Counted from the stretch's first letter, positions 34,275-43,194 are shown. The stretch: DNA of 55,166 nt from Rhodocyclaceae bacterium (GCA_023230455.1 JALNXH010000022.1:1-55166), one strand, 5' to 3'. Notes: generated by a model from the sequence alone, not told the origin. Numbers and translations are program-made.

Positions 34275-35239
34275 GCGCCCCAGACGTGGTGACTGAACTC
34301 CGCAATAAAGCGCGGTAGCTCCGCTTCCGGCAAGTCGTTGATCCCGGCGGCGGCCGCGCGGCCTCCCCCCGTTTCAAAACGTCGGCACAGGGTATCCGCC
34401 CCCTTCTTCCGACTGAGCGGTGCCCGTACGCTTACCAGATAGCGTCCATTTCCCTTCTCGGTTAGAACGGCGTGGGCACGATCGGGATACTGATTCGTCA
34501 GGTCGTTGCTGTAGACACCGCTGACCCGTCGTGCCCAAGGCTCATTCGGCAGAACAACCAGCGCCGACTGATCGGCAGACCCAGGAGCGAGGGTGATTGC
34601 CGCCGCCTTTGCCATGTCATCTGTGTATCCGTACTCAAGCCTCTCGAAATGCTCACGACCGTCAGCGATGAATGCAAACGGAGATTCGTGCCGGCTGACC
34701 AGGCGAAAGAGCGCATCCGGCGCGAAGTGCAGATCTTCCACCGACTCACCGTAGCCGTTGTAGTTCAAATAGGTTCCGAGTTTTTCGAGCTGCCTGAGTT
34801 TCACCTCCGACAGCTCGAGTTGCTGCGCCAGGATTTCCGCGCTCTTCGCAAGATTGTCGCCGAAGGCCCCGGTAACCGCCCAGGCCAGGTATCGATTTTT
34901 AAGGTAGCCATTGACCAGCAGGCTGGTACACACGTCCGATGCTTCGTTGATGATTGCCTTGAATCCAGCGCCTTCCGGTATCTCGCCTGCAAAATGATGA
35001 TCGACATAGAAAATTTCGACGCCAGCTTCAAGCAACCGCAACACATCGGATCGGTTCTTGTCCAGCGATACGTCCAGCACCGTGACACAAGCTGCTGCGC
35101 CAGTCGGTACTCGCCGCAGCAGCTCGATGTCTCGTTTGACGCCGGTTACCAGAACAGCATCGTGCGGCGCGGCGAGCCGCAGCTGGGTTAGGGCGCAAAT
35201 ACCATCGGCATCGCCATTGAAAACGTCGAAATCAGCCAT
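34271..35239 (-). CDS. DHH/DHHA1 family phosphoesterase, possible pAp phosphatase
   Basis: This 322-residue protein has the DHH metal motifs NGDADG (8-13), DVSLD (56-60) and DHH (80-82), plus a C-terminal DHHA1 region. The family's GGGH motif reads GGGR here (291-294), which might alter nucleotide binding. DHH proteins include NrnA, which hydrolyses 3'-phosphoadenosine 5'-phosphate (pAp). pAp is the by-product of sulfotransferases, and the gene begins one base after cysNC ends, so a pAp-recycling role fits. That role is inference. No CysQ-type phosphatase is seen in the window. Confidence 0.75.
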   Translation of the reverse strand: MADFDVFNGDADGICALTQLRLAAPHDAVLVTGVKRDIELLRRVPTGAAACVTVLDVSLDKNRSDVLRLLEAGVEIFYVDHHFAGEIPEGAGFKAIINEASDVCTSLLVNGYLKNRYLAWAVTGAFGDNLAKSAEILAQQLELSEVKLRQLEKLGTYLNYNGYGESVEDLHFAPDALFRLVSRHESPFAFIADGREHFERLEYGYTDDMAKAAAITLAPGSADQSALVVLPNEPWARRVSGVYSNDLTNQYPDRAHAVLTEKGNGRYLVSVRAPLSRKKGADTLCRRFETGGGRAAAAGINDLPEAELPRFIAEFSHHVWGA

Positions 35240-35240
35240 G

Positions 35241-37157
35241 TCAGTCGAGCAGATTGCTCACGATGAGGTCCGCCGCCTGTTCGGCCGTCATGTCGAGGGT
35301 GTTGATGTGGATCTCGGGAGATTCCGGCGCCTCGTAAGGCGAATCGATACCGGTAAAGTTCTTCAACTCACCGTTGCGCGCCTTTTTGTAGAGCCCTTTG
35401 ACGTCGCGCCGTTCAGCTTCTTCGAGCGGTGTATCGATGAAGATTTCGACAAACTCGCCTTCCGGCATCATCGAACGCACCAGATCCCGTTCGGCATGGA
35501 ACGGCGAGATGAATGCGGTGAGCACAATCAGACCGGCGTCAGTCATGAGTTTGGCGACTTCGCCGATACGGCGGATGTTCTCGATGCGGTCTGCCTGCGT
35601 AAAGCCGAGATCCTTGTTGAGGCCATGACGGATGTTGTCACCATCGAGCAAGAAGGTGTGACGGCCGAGACTGGCCAGCTTCTTCTCGACCAGGTTGGCA
35701 ATGGTCGACTTGCCGGAGCCGGACAAGCCGGTTAGCCATAGTACGGCCGACTTCTGGTGCTTCAATCCGGAACGAAACTCGCGCGTCACATCCAGGGCCT
35801 GCCAATGCACGTTCTGCGCCCGACGTAGCGAGAAATGCAGCATGCCTGCGGCGACGGTGGCGTTGGTGAATTTGTCGATCAGGATGTAGCCGCCGAGTGC
35901 ACGCTGGTTGACGTAGCTCTCGAACGGGATGGGGCGATCGGTGGTTACCACGGCCACGCCGATGGCATTGAGTTCCAGCGTCTTGGCCGCAAGATGCTCT
36001 AGCGTATTGACGTTGATCTGGTACTTCGGCGCATGGATGGTGGCGGTAACCGTACGTGTACCGATCTTGAGCCAGTAGGGCCGCCCCGGGATCAATGCCT
36101 CGTCGCTCATCCAGACAAGCGTGGACTCGAACTGATCGGCCACCTGTGTGGGGGCATCGACCTGGGTGATCACGTCACCCCGCGAGCAATCGATCTCGTC
36201 TGCGAAACAAAGCGTGATCGATTGGCCGGCGACGGCGTGGGGCAAGTCGCCGTCGCGGGTCACAATCCGCGTGACGGTGCTGGTCTTGCCGCTGGGCAGA
36301 ACGCGGATCGCATCGCCGGCGTTAATCACGCCACTGGCGATCAGTCCGGAGAAGCCGCGAAAATCGAGATTGGGCCGATTGACCCATTGCACCGGCAGGC
36401 GGAAAGGCTTGATCTGGTCAACCGTGGTGTCAAGTTCCACCGTTTCAAGATGAGCCATCAACGTGCTGCCCGAGTACCAGGGCATATTGGCAGACGGATC
36501 CGTGACGTTGTCGCCCTTGAAGCCGGAGATCGGCATCGGCGTGAAGTCATTGATGCCGATGCTCTGCGCGAACCCCCGGTAGTCTGCAACGATGGCTTCA
36601 TACTTCGCTTGGTCATAATCGACGAGGTCCATCTTGTTCACGGCGAGAACGATATTGCGGATGCCGATCAAATGGGCGAGATACGAATGCCGGCGCGTCT
36701 GCGTCAGTACCCCTTTGCGTGCGTCGATCAAAATGATCGCGAGGTCCGCTGTCGAGGCCCCCGTGACCATGTTGCGTGTGTACTGCTCGTGGCCGGGGGT
36801 ATCGGCGACGATGAATTTGCGCTTTTCGGTGGCGAAGAAGCGGTAGGCAACGTCGATGGTGATGCCCTGTTCGCGTTCGGCGGCAAGGCCGTCGACGAGT
36901 AAGGCAAAGTCGATTTCCTGGCCTTGGGTGCCTACCCGCTTCGAGTCCGCTTCGAGCGCGGCGAGCTGGTCTTCGAAGATCATCTTCGAATCGTAGAGCA
37001 GCCGGCCAATCAATGTTGACTTGCCGTCATCAACGCTGCCACAGGTGATGAAGCGCAACAGACTCTTGTGCTGGTGGCGTTCGAGATAGGCGTCAATGTC
37101 TTGCGCAATCAGCACATCAGTGCGATAGACGCTGTCTTGGCTTTGCAGTGTGTTCAT
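35241..37157 (-). CDS. cysNC: Bifunctional sulfate adenylyltransferase subunit 1 / APS kinase
   Basis: This 638-residue fusion has an N-terminal CysN GTPase (GSVDDGKST at 40-48, DTPGHEQYTRNM, NKMDLV) and a C-terminal APS kinase CysC from about residue 467 with Walker A GLSGSGKST (477-485). It drives sulfate activation by GTP hydrolysis and then phosphorylates APS to PAPS, the sulfonate donor. The start at 37157 (MNTLQSQDSVYRTD) shares one base with the cysD stop (TGATG), so the two subunits are coupled. An upstream in-frame extension would lie within cysD and is rejected. Confidence 0.95.
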   Translation of the reverse strand: MNTLQSQDSVYRTDVLIAQDIDAYLERHQHKSLLRFITCGSVDDGKSTLIGRLLYDSKMIFEDQLAALEADSKRVGTQGQEIDFALLVDGLAAEREQGITIDVAYRFFATEKRKFIVADTPGHEQYTRNMVTGASTADLAIILIDARKGVLTQTRRHSYLAHLIGIRNIVLAVNKMDLVDYDQAKYEAIVADYRGFAQSIGINDFTPMPISGFKGDNVTDPSANMPWYSGSTLMAHLETVELDTTVDQIKPFRLPVQWVNRPNLDFRGFSGLIASGVINAGDAIRVLPSGKTSTVTRIVTRDGDLPHAVAGQSITLCFADEIDCSRGDVITQVDAPTQVADQFESTLVWMSDEALIPGRPYWLKIGTRTVTATIHAPKYQINVNTLEHLAAKTLELNAIGVAVVTTDRPIPFESYVNQRALGGYILIDKFTNATVAAGMLHFSLRRAQNVHWQALDVTREFRSGLKHQKSAVLWLTGLSGSGKSTIANLVEKKLASLGRHTFLLDGDNIRHGLNKDLGFTQADRIENIRRIGEVAKLMTDAGLIVLTAFISPFHAERDLVRSMMPEGEFVEIFIDTPLEEAERRDVKGLYKKARNGELKNFTGIDSPYEAPESPEIHINTLDMTAEQAADLIVSNLLD

Positions 37158-38089
37158 CAGAAATAGCCCTCTTGTTTCTTCTTTTCCATGCTCGCGGTCT
37201 GATCGTGATCGATGGCGCGGCCTTGACGTTCGGAGGTGGTGGTCAGCAGCATTTCCTGAATCACTGCCGGCAACGTGTCGGCGGTACTCTCCACCGCGCC
37301 GGTGAGTGGGTAACACCCCAGTGTGCGGAAGCGAATGGACCGCTGCACCGGCGTCTCACCCGGCAGCAGCGGGAAGCGCTCGTCGTCCACCATCAGGAGC
37401 AGACCGTCGCGGATGACGGTCGGGCGCATCGCGGCCGTGTAGAGCGGCACGATAGGAATGTTCTCAAGGTGGATGTATTGCCAGATGTCCAGTTCAGTCC
37501 AGTTGGAAATCGGAAATACACGAATGCTTTCGCCTTTGGCCTTCTTGGCGTTGTACAAATTCCACAGCTCCGGGCGCTGGTTCTTCGCGTCCCAGCGATG
37601 GTTGGCCGAGCGAAACGAGAAGATGCGCTCCTTGGCGCGGGACTTCTCCTCGTCGCGGCGTGCACCGCCGAACGCGACATCGAACTTGTAGTGATCGAGC
37701 GCCTGTTTGAGCCCCTCGGTTTTCCAGAGATCGGTGTGCAAAGAGCCGTGATCGAAGGGATTGATACCGCGTTCCTTGGCTTCGGGATTCTGATAGACCA
37801 GCAATTCCATGCCCGATTCACTGGCCATCTGGTCACGCAGTTCGTACATCGCGCGAAACTTCCAGGTGGTGTCCACGTGCAACAGGGGAAACGGCGGCGG
37901 CGAGGGATAAAACGCCTTGCGTGCCAGGTGCAGCATCACCGCGCTGTCCTTGCCAACCGAGTAAAGCATCACCGGTTTCTCGGATTCCGAGACAACCTCG
38001 CGCATGATGTGGATGGACTCAGCTTCAAGTCGTTGCAGATGCGTCAAGGTCACAAGGGAATCGGGATTGACTGAGGATGTGTTTATCAT
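37157..38089 (-). CDS. cysD: Sulfate adenylyltransferase subunit 2
   Basis: This 310-residue ATP-sulfurylase catalytic subunit makes APS from sulfate and ATP. The PP-loop SVGKDS (44-49) and the family segments FGGARRDEEKSRAKERIFSFR and ISNWTELDIWQYI are intact. The ATG at 38089 has only a weak ribosome-binding site; a start at Met29 is possible. It is coupled to cysNC. The upstream gap to the alcohol dehydrogenase is 138 bases, so a separate promoter is possible. Confidence 0.95.
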   Translation of the reverse strand: MINTSSVNPDSLVTLTHLQRLEAESIHIMREVVSESEKPVMLYSVGKDSAVMLHLARKAFYPSPPPFPLLHVDTTWKFRAMYELRDQMASESGMELLVYQNPEAKERGINPFDHGSLHTDLWKTEGLKQALDHYKFDVAFGGARRDEEKSRAKERIFSFRSANHRWDAKNQRPELWNLYNAKKAKGESIRVFPISNWTELDIWQYIHLENIPIVPLYTAAMRPTVIRDGLLLMVDDERFPLLPGETPVQRSIRFRTLGCYPLTGAVESTADTLPAVIQEMLLTTTSERQGRAIDHDQTASMEKKKQEGYF

Positions 38090-38227
38090 TATCTGTTCCG
38101 GGAGATGAGTATCACAGTGGGTTCACTTTGCGCGTTCGAATTCGCGTTCGATACTGAATTCGTCCGCCATCTCGTGCAAAATCGTTCAGGCACGTGGCGC
38201 CAAAACGTCGGCCATGGCTACCGTGGT

Positions 38228-39277
38228 CTAGTCGTAGGTGATGAGTGGCTTGATGATGTGATCTTCCTTGGACTCCATCATCCGAAACGCCTCTCCTACC
38301 TCGCTGAAATTAAAGCGATGCGTAGTCATCGGCGTGGGGTCGATTTTTTTGGTCTCCATCAAGCGCAGCAAGCGCGTCAAGCGTTCACTGCCACCTGGAC
38401 ATGCAGCCGTGCGAATCAATTTATCCGACATACCCATCCCGAATTCGGCCAAAGGAATGCGTAGGCAGCCGCCGTCGCCGTGGTAGCCGATATTGGAAAT
38501 AACGCCACCCGGACGCGTCACCTTGATACAGGCTTCAAACGTCGATTGGCGACCGAGCGCCTCGATCGCGCCGTCGACGCCTTCGCCGGTAAGGCTCATG
38601 ATTCGATCCACCACATCTTCCGTTGAGGGGTCAATTACCACATCGGCGCCGAAGTGTTTTGACAAGGCCACCCGGTTGGCTTGTGATTCGACGGCGATGA
38701 TCAAACCCGCACCAAGGAGTTTGGCTCCAATCGTTGCCGATAAACCGACAGGCCCTTGGGCGAAGATAGCAATGGTGCCGCCGATGGGAACAGCCGCAAA
38801 TTCAGCGCCGACAAAACCCGTGGACAACATGTCGGTTGCGTAGAGCGCCTGTTCGTCGGTAAGCGATTCCGGAATTTTGACGAGATTGAAATCGGCGTTA
38901 TTGACGTGAAAATATTCGGCCAGGCTTCCATCTTTCTGCCCAGTAAATTTGTACCCGCCGAGCATGCCACCGCACTGCGCGGTATGGCCGCGTTGGCAGC
39001 CACTGCAATGTCCGCATGGCGTGATCGCGCTGACGGCAACGCGATCACCGGGGCGGAACATGCTGACCTCGCTGCCGACCCAGTCCACCACACCCACGCT
39101 CTCGTGCCCCAGCACGCGGCCTTCTGGCAAGGGCATCGCGCCATGAACGGTATGCACATCTGACGTGCAGATGAACGACGCCGTCGTGCGGATAATCGCG
39201 TCGTTGGGCCCCGCCGTAGGCACCGGCTTATCAATGACGCCAACCTGACCTGCTCCAAGAAATGCAAATGTGCGCAT
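38228..39277 (-). CDS. Zinc-dependent alcohol dehydrogenase, TbADH/isopropanol dehydrogenase-like
   Basis: This 349-residue medium-chain dehydrogenase has catalytic zinc ligands Cys37 (FICTSDVHTVHG) and His58/Glu59 (GHES), with an Asp at about 150. It follows the same N-terminal pattern as the NADP-dependent secondary alcohol dehydrogenases of Thermoanaerobacter. Unlike those, it keeps a full structural zinc loop (Cys88, 91, 94, 102). The Rossmann region reads FAQGPVGLSATIGAKLLGA. The start at 39277 follows AGGAG. It lies in the same-strand set as the sulfotransferase and sulfate activation genes. Confidence 0.9.
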   Translation of the reverse strand: MRTFAFLGAGQVGVIDKPVPTAGPNDAIIRTTASFICTSDVHTVHGAMPLPEGRVLGHESVGVVDWVGSEVSMFRPGDRVAVSAITPCGHCSGCQRGHTAQCGGMLGGYKFTGQKDGSLAEYFHVNNADFNLVKIPESLTDEQALYATDMLSTGFVGAEFAAVPIGGTIAIFAQGPVGLSATIGAKLLGAGLIIAVESQANRVALSKHFGADVVIDPSTEDVVDRIMSLTGEGVDGAIEALGRQSTFEACIKVTRPGGVISNIGYHGDGGCLRIPLAEFGMGMSDKLIRTAACPGGSERLTRLLRLMETKKIDPTPMTTHRFNFSEVGEAFRMMESKEDHIIKPLITYD

Positions 39278-39358
39278 CGGTGCTCCTCGCGGTGAAATTT
39301 CGGAGGAACCTGACGACAATCGAGGCGCCAGGTTCAGGTCACTTCGTGTCTTTGCCGC

Positions 39359-39541
39359 TCAGGCAGCGACGTCGATCACGATCTTTCCGAAGTGTTTTCC
39401 CGAGAGCTGATAACGGAACACAACCGCCAGGTCACTCAGAGGGAAGCGCAAGTCGATCAAGGGTCTGACGTTCGTCTGTTCCAGAAAGCAAACCCTCTCG
39501 ACCTGCATGGCGCTAACATCGGCAGATATCGTCGCGCACCC
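39359..39541 (-). pseudogene. C-terminal remnant of a medium-chain alcohol dehydrogenase
   Basis: The open frame on the minus strand ends with RPLIDLRFPLSDLAVVF and SGKHFGKIVIDVAA, then TGA. This is the typical C-terminus of zinc alcohol dehydrogenases or quinone reductases (substrate-loop, dimer strand). Only about 60 codons remain open; upstream an in-frame stop (39542-39544) follows and no more of the gene is present. It is a decayed leftover, evidence of gene turnover within the island. Confidence 0.75.
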
Positions 39542-39580
39542 TCACCAGAAAAATGCACTCCGATTAAGAAACGCGGACCG

Positions 39581-39943
39581 TCATTTGGCTGTTACGCGGT
39601 CCGTGATCGGAACACAAAGGCTCCCTGTGACACCGACGAAGTCAAGGGTCGGGCTGATGTCAACGGCGCCCGAGCTGATGCCAGCGCGCAGAGCCTCAGC
39701 AAAGGCTTCGAGTTCATCCTTGGTCTTCGCCTCCAGCTCGTAAATCGCTACGAAGCCGTGGCGGTCCGAATTAACGCCTGGAAGTACAGTGACGCCCTTC
39801 TCGATGCGATAGCGCGTGGCGGAAACCACGCCCGCTACCTTCGATACATCCTGAATGTGCTGCTCTGAATACCAGCGATTGAATTCAGCATCCGTATCCG
39901 GACCCGTGGCATCCGACAGCACTACAAATAATGATCGCACCAT
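39581..39943 (-). CDS. Small dimeric alpha/beta-barrel protein (EthD/DUF4286-like)
   Basis: This 120-residue protein shows the pattern of a ferredoxin-like dimeric barrel: an initial beta strand LFVVLSDATGP, the motif FNRWYSEQHIQDVSKVAGV, which is typical of EthD/DUF4286-like proteins, and a second beta-alpha-beta unit (GFVAIYELEAKTKDELEAF). Related proteins accompany oxidative catabolism of aromatic or alicyclic compounds, often without proven activity. AGGAG precedes the ATG. It lies 44 bases downstream of the SDR gene. Confidence 0.7.
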   Translation of the reverse strand: MVRSLFVVLSDATGPDTDAEFNRWYSEQHIQDVSKVAGVVSATRYRIEKGVTVLPGVNSDRHGFVAIYELEAKTKDELEAFAEALRAGISSGAVDISPTLDFVGVTGSLCVPITDRVTAK

Positions 39944-39987
39944 GTCTCTCTCCTATCTAGTTAAGGGTGATTGCTGCTTGTTCGCGC

Positions 39988-40764
39988 TCAGTGAAGCTGG
40001 ATCACTTGCCCGGCATCCACGCTCAGAATCACGCCGTTGATGAAACTCGACGCGTCGCTTGCCAGAAGAAGGAGGGCCCCATCGAGTTCTTCCACGCGCC
40101 CCAGGCGTTTGAGCGGATGGCGCTCCAGGTCGGCCTTGCCTGCGTCGGTTTCGAAATACTCGGCCACCATCTCGGTGTAAAAGTAGCCAGGTGCAATCGC
40201 GTTGCAGCGGATGCCGGTACCGAACATGTCCCGCGCTACGGACTTGGTCAGATGGTTGGTGGCGGCCTTCAGGGTTCCGTAAACGGGCACACCAAGCATC
40301 ACCTGGGTGCCGATGATGGACGTGATATTGACGATGGCACCGGGTTCACCCGCCTTGATCAGGCGCTGCGCAAAGGTGCGGGAGGTCCGCATGACGCCCG
40401 AGAGGTTGACGTTGATCAGGTTGTCCCAGCTCTCATCCTTGACGTCCGGGAATAGGCCGAAGTCGACCTGTGCCGCCGCATTGACCAGAATGTTGACCCG
40501 GCCCACGAGTTGTTCAGCGCGATCGAAGACCGCCTCGACGCTGCTGCCCTTGCCCACATCCAGCGGTAGCGCGATTGCCTTGCCGCCGGCCTTGACGATA
40601 CTCGCCGCCACCTGCTCGATTCGATCGACACGGCGCGCCGCGCAGACAACGGTGGCACCGGCATCGGCAAGGACATGGGCGAAGCGCTCGCCCATACCGG
40701 ACGCAGCGCCCGTGACCAACGCGACCTTGCCTTTCAGTGAGAAAAGTTTTTCGATATTTGACAT
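39988..40764 (-). CDS. Short-chain dehydrogenase/reductase
   Basis: This 258-residue classical SDR has the cofactor motif TGAASGMG, catalytic Ser in NITSI and YGTLK as the YxxxK pair. The NNAG motif reads NAAAQ, an unusual but tolerated change. AARRVDR after the second strand suggests NADP preference, by the basic residues there. It is in the island, between the DUF1214 gene and the small barrel protein. Confidence 0.87.
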   Translation of the reverse strand: MSNIEKLFSLKGKVALVTGAASGMGERFAHVLADAGATVVCAARRVDRIEQVAASIVKAGGKAIALPLDVGKGSSVEAVFDRAEQLVGRVNILVNAAAQVDFGLFPDVKDESWDNLINVNLSGVMRTSRTFAQRLIKAGEPGAIVNITSIIGTQVMLGVPVYGTLKAATNHLTKSVARDMFGTGIRCNAIAPGYFYTEMVAEYFETDAGKADLERHPLKRLGRVEELDGALLLLASDASSFINGVILSVDAGQVIQLH

Positions 40765-40790
40765 CGGGAAATGCCTCCTTTTCTTATGGT

Positions 40791-41978
40791 TTATTCGCGA
40801 CCGAGGCGCGCAACCGACCAGGCGCGATCTCGCAATGACTTCTGCCTTGCTTCGGCTGAGATGGACGGCGTAGACGCCGGAAGGGCGCTGCGCAACTCGG
40901 ACAACTTGACCCGGCGCATGGTGGGAATCGGGGTCGAATCGGGCTCGTAGTAACGGATCGCCAGCAAACCTCGTTCGTGTCCACCCGCATCAAGCCAGTT
41001 GGCAATGCCGGGGTCCTGGTGCGAGATCACGGCTCTGAACATGCCGTCGTCGTCAATTTGCGCCTGATGCCCGTTGAGCGACGTCTGGCGCAGGTGGTAG
41101 TCGCGCGCTTCCCAGAAGTGGCTACAGAGCTGGATGCTCCAGTAATACGACTTGGGTAGCTTCACTTCGAGGACCAGCGCCTCGTCGGGGGCGCACTGGT
41201 AGATGCCCTTGCCGTACTTGAGCGACTTCCAGCCGAAATCAATGGTGTCGAACACCATCGAGTTGGCCGGCGCGGCATAGTAGCTGTTCACCACCTGCTG
41301 AAAACGTGCGGGCACTTGGCGCAGCCAGTCGCAGAACAGCTCCAGACCATCGGCAATGCCCCCCGTACTCAAGGCCGGCGGCGGGTAGGTTGCACTCTCG
41401 TTGACGATGGTCAAGCGTGCCGGCTGCTCGGTATTCCAGTCATAGTAGTACTGGCGGAAGATGATGTTGCCGGGGCCTTCGGCCAGCTGAATCCAGTTGC
41501 GCACACCCGGCGGGCGTTCGCGGCTGAGGATGATGTCCACGTGGTTGCCAGGGCCCACCTCGAACTGCGTCAAACGGTCGTGCAAGGTCCAATCCACGAT
41601 GTGAGCGAAGTGGTCCTTGCGGGTTTCGATATCGAAGACGCGCGCGGTACCGCGATCACCACTGATCCGGTAGATGTTGTCGCCATGCACCGACGCCCAT
41701 TGGTAGTGGCAGTCGGTGGCCGGCAGCCCCCAATGAATGCGCGTGCTGAGCAAGTGAAAGAACTGGGGGTAATTCGCGTCTGCCAGTTCCATGGTCATCG
41801 GCAGCGCGCCGGCGATAAGGCGCGTGAGATAGCGAGTGCCCTCGGCACGCGTCAGATCGTCGGTGATCAAGGGGTCGTTCCAGACCAGTTGCTCAAGATC
41901 ACCCATGACCTTGACGACCTCGCGCCAGATGGTCGGCTCCTTGAATCCGAAGTGTTGTAGTTGCGTTGCGTTAGCCAT
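40791..41978 (-). CDS. DUF1214 domain-containing protein
   Basis: This 395-residue protein has no signal peptide. The C-terminal part has the DUF1214 pattern (LPKSYYWSIQLCSHFWEARDYH... DPGIANWLDAGGHERGLLAIRY). The N-terminal part is helical and includes HWGLPATDCHYQW. Function is unknown; DUF1214 proteins often sit beside sulfotransferases or oxidoreductases. It overlaps the sulfotransferase gene by eight bases, so the two products are probably needed together. Confidence 0.75.
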   Translation of the reverse strand: MANATQLQHFGFKEPTIWREVVKVMGDLEQLVWNDPLITDDLTRAEGTRYLTRLIAGALPMTMELADANYPQFFHLLSTRIHWGLPATDCHYQWASVHGDNIYRISGDRGTARVFDIETRKDHFAHIVDWTLHDRLTQFEVGPGNHVDIILSRERPPGVRNWIQLAEGPGNIIFRQYYYDWNTEQPARLTIVNESATYPPPALSTGGIADGLELFCDWLRQVPARFQQVVNSYYAAPANSMVFDTIDFGWKSLKYGKGIYQCAPDEALVLEVKLPKSYYWSIQLCSHFWEARDYHLRQTSLNGHQAQIDDDGMFRAVISHQDPGIANWLDAGGHERGLLAIRYYEPDSTPIPTMRRVKLSELRSALPASTPSISAEARQKSLRDRAWSVARLGRE

Positions 41979-43194
41979 GGGCCGTTTCCTTCTGTTTCAG
42001 GTTGTCGGAATCGACAAACCGCTTGCGGTACTCGGCAAAGCGCTGGTCGATCATCTCGGGGGTGTAGCCGTAATCGGCGGCGGAATAGGTATATGTGCCC
42101 CAGTGATGCTCGGGCCGGCTGGCGTCGTAGGCATTGAAGGCAGCCAACGCCTCCGGCGTCAGCGGCCGGTCGGCGCGCCCATAGACGCGGCTGATCACGT
42201 CGACGATGTTGCCGACCACCTCCTCGAACTGCACGTCGAGAATGTGGTCAGGCGGCAACTTGTCGCGCTCGACCAGATAACGGTCGAGTGCGGTGGCCCA
42301 GTAATTGAACATTTCGCTGCCAACCGCCTTCGGGTCCACGTGATCGCTGCCAATCCGCCGCGCCGTCTCGATCAGTGACGCAAAGGATGGCAATACTTTC
42401 TGCAAGTCGCGGTGGCAATGCACCAGCACCGCGTCCGGAAACGTCTCCAACAGCACGTCGAGCGCGTTGATATGCACCGGCGATTTCATGATCCAGGGCC
42501 GGCCGCGGGCGCCGCCATCCTGCCACTGCAGGTATTGCATCTGCGCCCGCAGATGCAGGTACATCGGGCGCTGATCGCAGCGGCTGATGTACTCGTAGTA
42601 CGACGGCACGCTCGCGAAGAGCCAGGAGACCATGCATTCGAAGGAGCCCTGCATCAGGTGCAGCTCCTCGTCCGGCTCCAGGGCCTCGGTGGGATGCCGC
42701 GCCATCCAGCCCGGGAACTGGGTCGCGAGCAGATGCTCCACAGCCAGCGCCGCATCGATACGACCTTTTGGATTTCCGGGCTCCTCACCCGGGAACGGCG
42801 CCGGGTTGATGGTTCGCCAGTAGTCCATGCGCTGGACCTGGGGATCAGCCGACAGCACCCGCTGAAGCTTGGTGGTCCCAGTGCGCGGCAGACCCAGGAC
42901 GATGATCGGCTTGACGATCTTCTCTTGCAGAATCTCTGGATGCAGTTTGATGTCACGGATATAGCGCAGTCGGTTAACCAAGATATTGACGATACCGCCG
43001 TACACCATCTGCTCACCCATCGCGTTGAGTTGCGCTTCGTGCTGCAGGGCATTGACCAGCGTCGTCAATCCAGTCATGAAATGGCGGTCGCCAAAATCGT
43101 CAAGGCCTGCGACCAAAGCCGCCTCGGCGAGCAGATCTTCAACCGCTTTCGGGGGGGTCGCAGCATTGTGCGGCGAGGGGTTTGATTCGGACAC
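41971..43194 (-). CDS. PAPS-dependent sulfotransferase family protein
   Basis: This 407-residue cytosolic protein has the 5'-phosphosulfate loop GLPRTGTTKLQRVL at 101-114 and the 3'-phosphate motif HRDLQKVLPSFASL at 261-274, both typical of PAPS sulfotransferases of the bacterial Sulfotransfer_3 type. It should move a sulfonate group from PAPS to an alcohol (or amine) acceptor. The genes producing PAPS (cysD, cysNC) and one likely to remove pAp lie on the same strand in the same island. It is first in the set, divergent from an AraC regulator 202 bases away. Confidence 0.85.
   Translation of the reverse strand: MSESNPSPHNAATPPKAVEDLLAEAALVAGLDDFGDRHFMTGLTTLVNALQHEAQLNAMGEQMVYGGIVNILVNRLRYIRDIKLHPEILQEKIVKPIIVLGLPRTGTTKLQRVLSADPQVQRMDYWRTINPAPFPGEEPGNPKGRIDAALAVEHLLATQFPGWMARHPTEALEPDEELHLMQGSFECMVSWLFASVPSYYEYISRCDQRPMYLHLRAQMQYLQWQDGGARGRPWIMKSPVHINALDVLLETFPDAVLVHCHRDLQKVLPSFASLIETARRIGSDHVDPKAVGSEMFNYWATALDRYLVERDKLPPDHILDVQFEEVVGNIVDVISRVYGRADRPLTPEALAAFNAYDASRPEHHWGTYTYSAADYGYTPEMIDQRFAEYRKRFVDSDNLKQKETAHG

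Noticed and set aside
35241..38089. Ordinary assimilatory sulfate reduction locus
   Set aside because: No APS/PAPS reductase, sulfite reductase, siroheme or sulfate transporter gene lies nearby. The cys genes are joined to a phosphoesterase and share strand and island with a sulfotransferase. A dual role cannot be excluded.
38090..38227. Short minus-strand frame starting MADEFSIEREFERAK upstream of cysD
   Set aside because: Only 15 codons, without a clear ribosome-binding site or relation to a known leader peptide; it could be a remnant but there is too little to support it.
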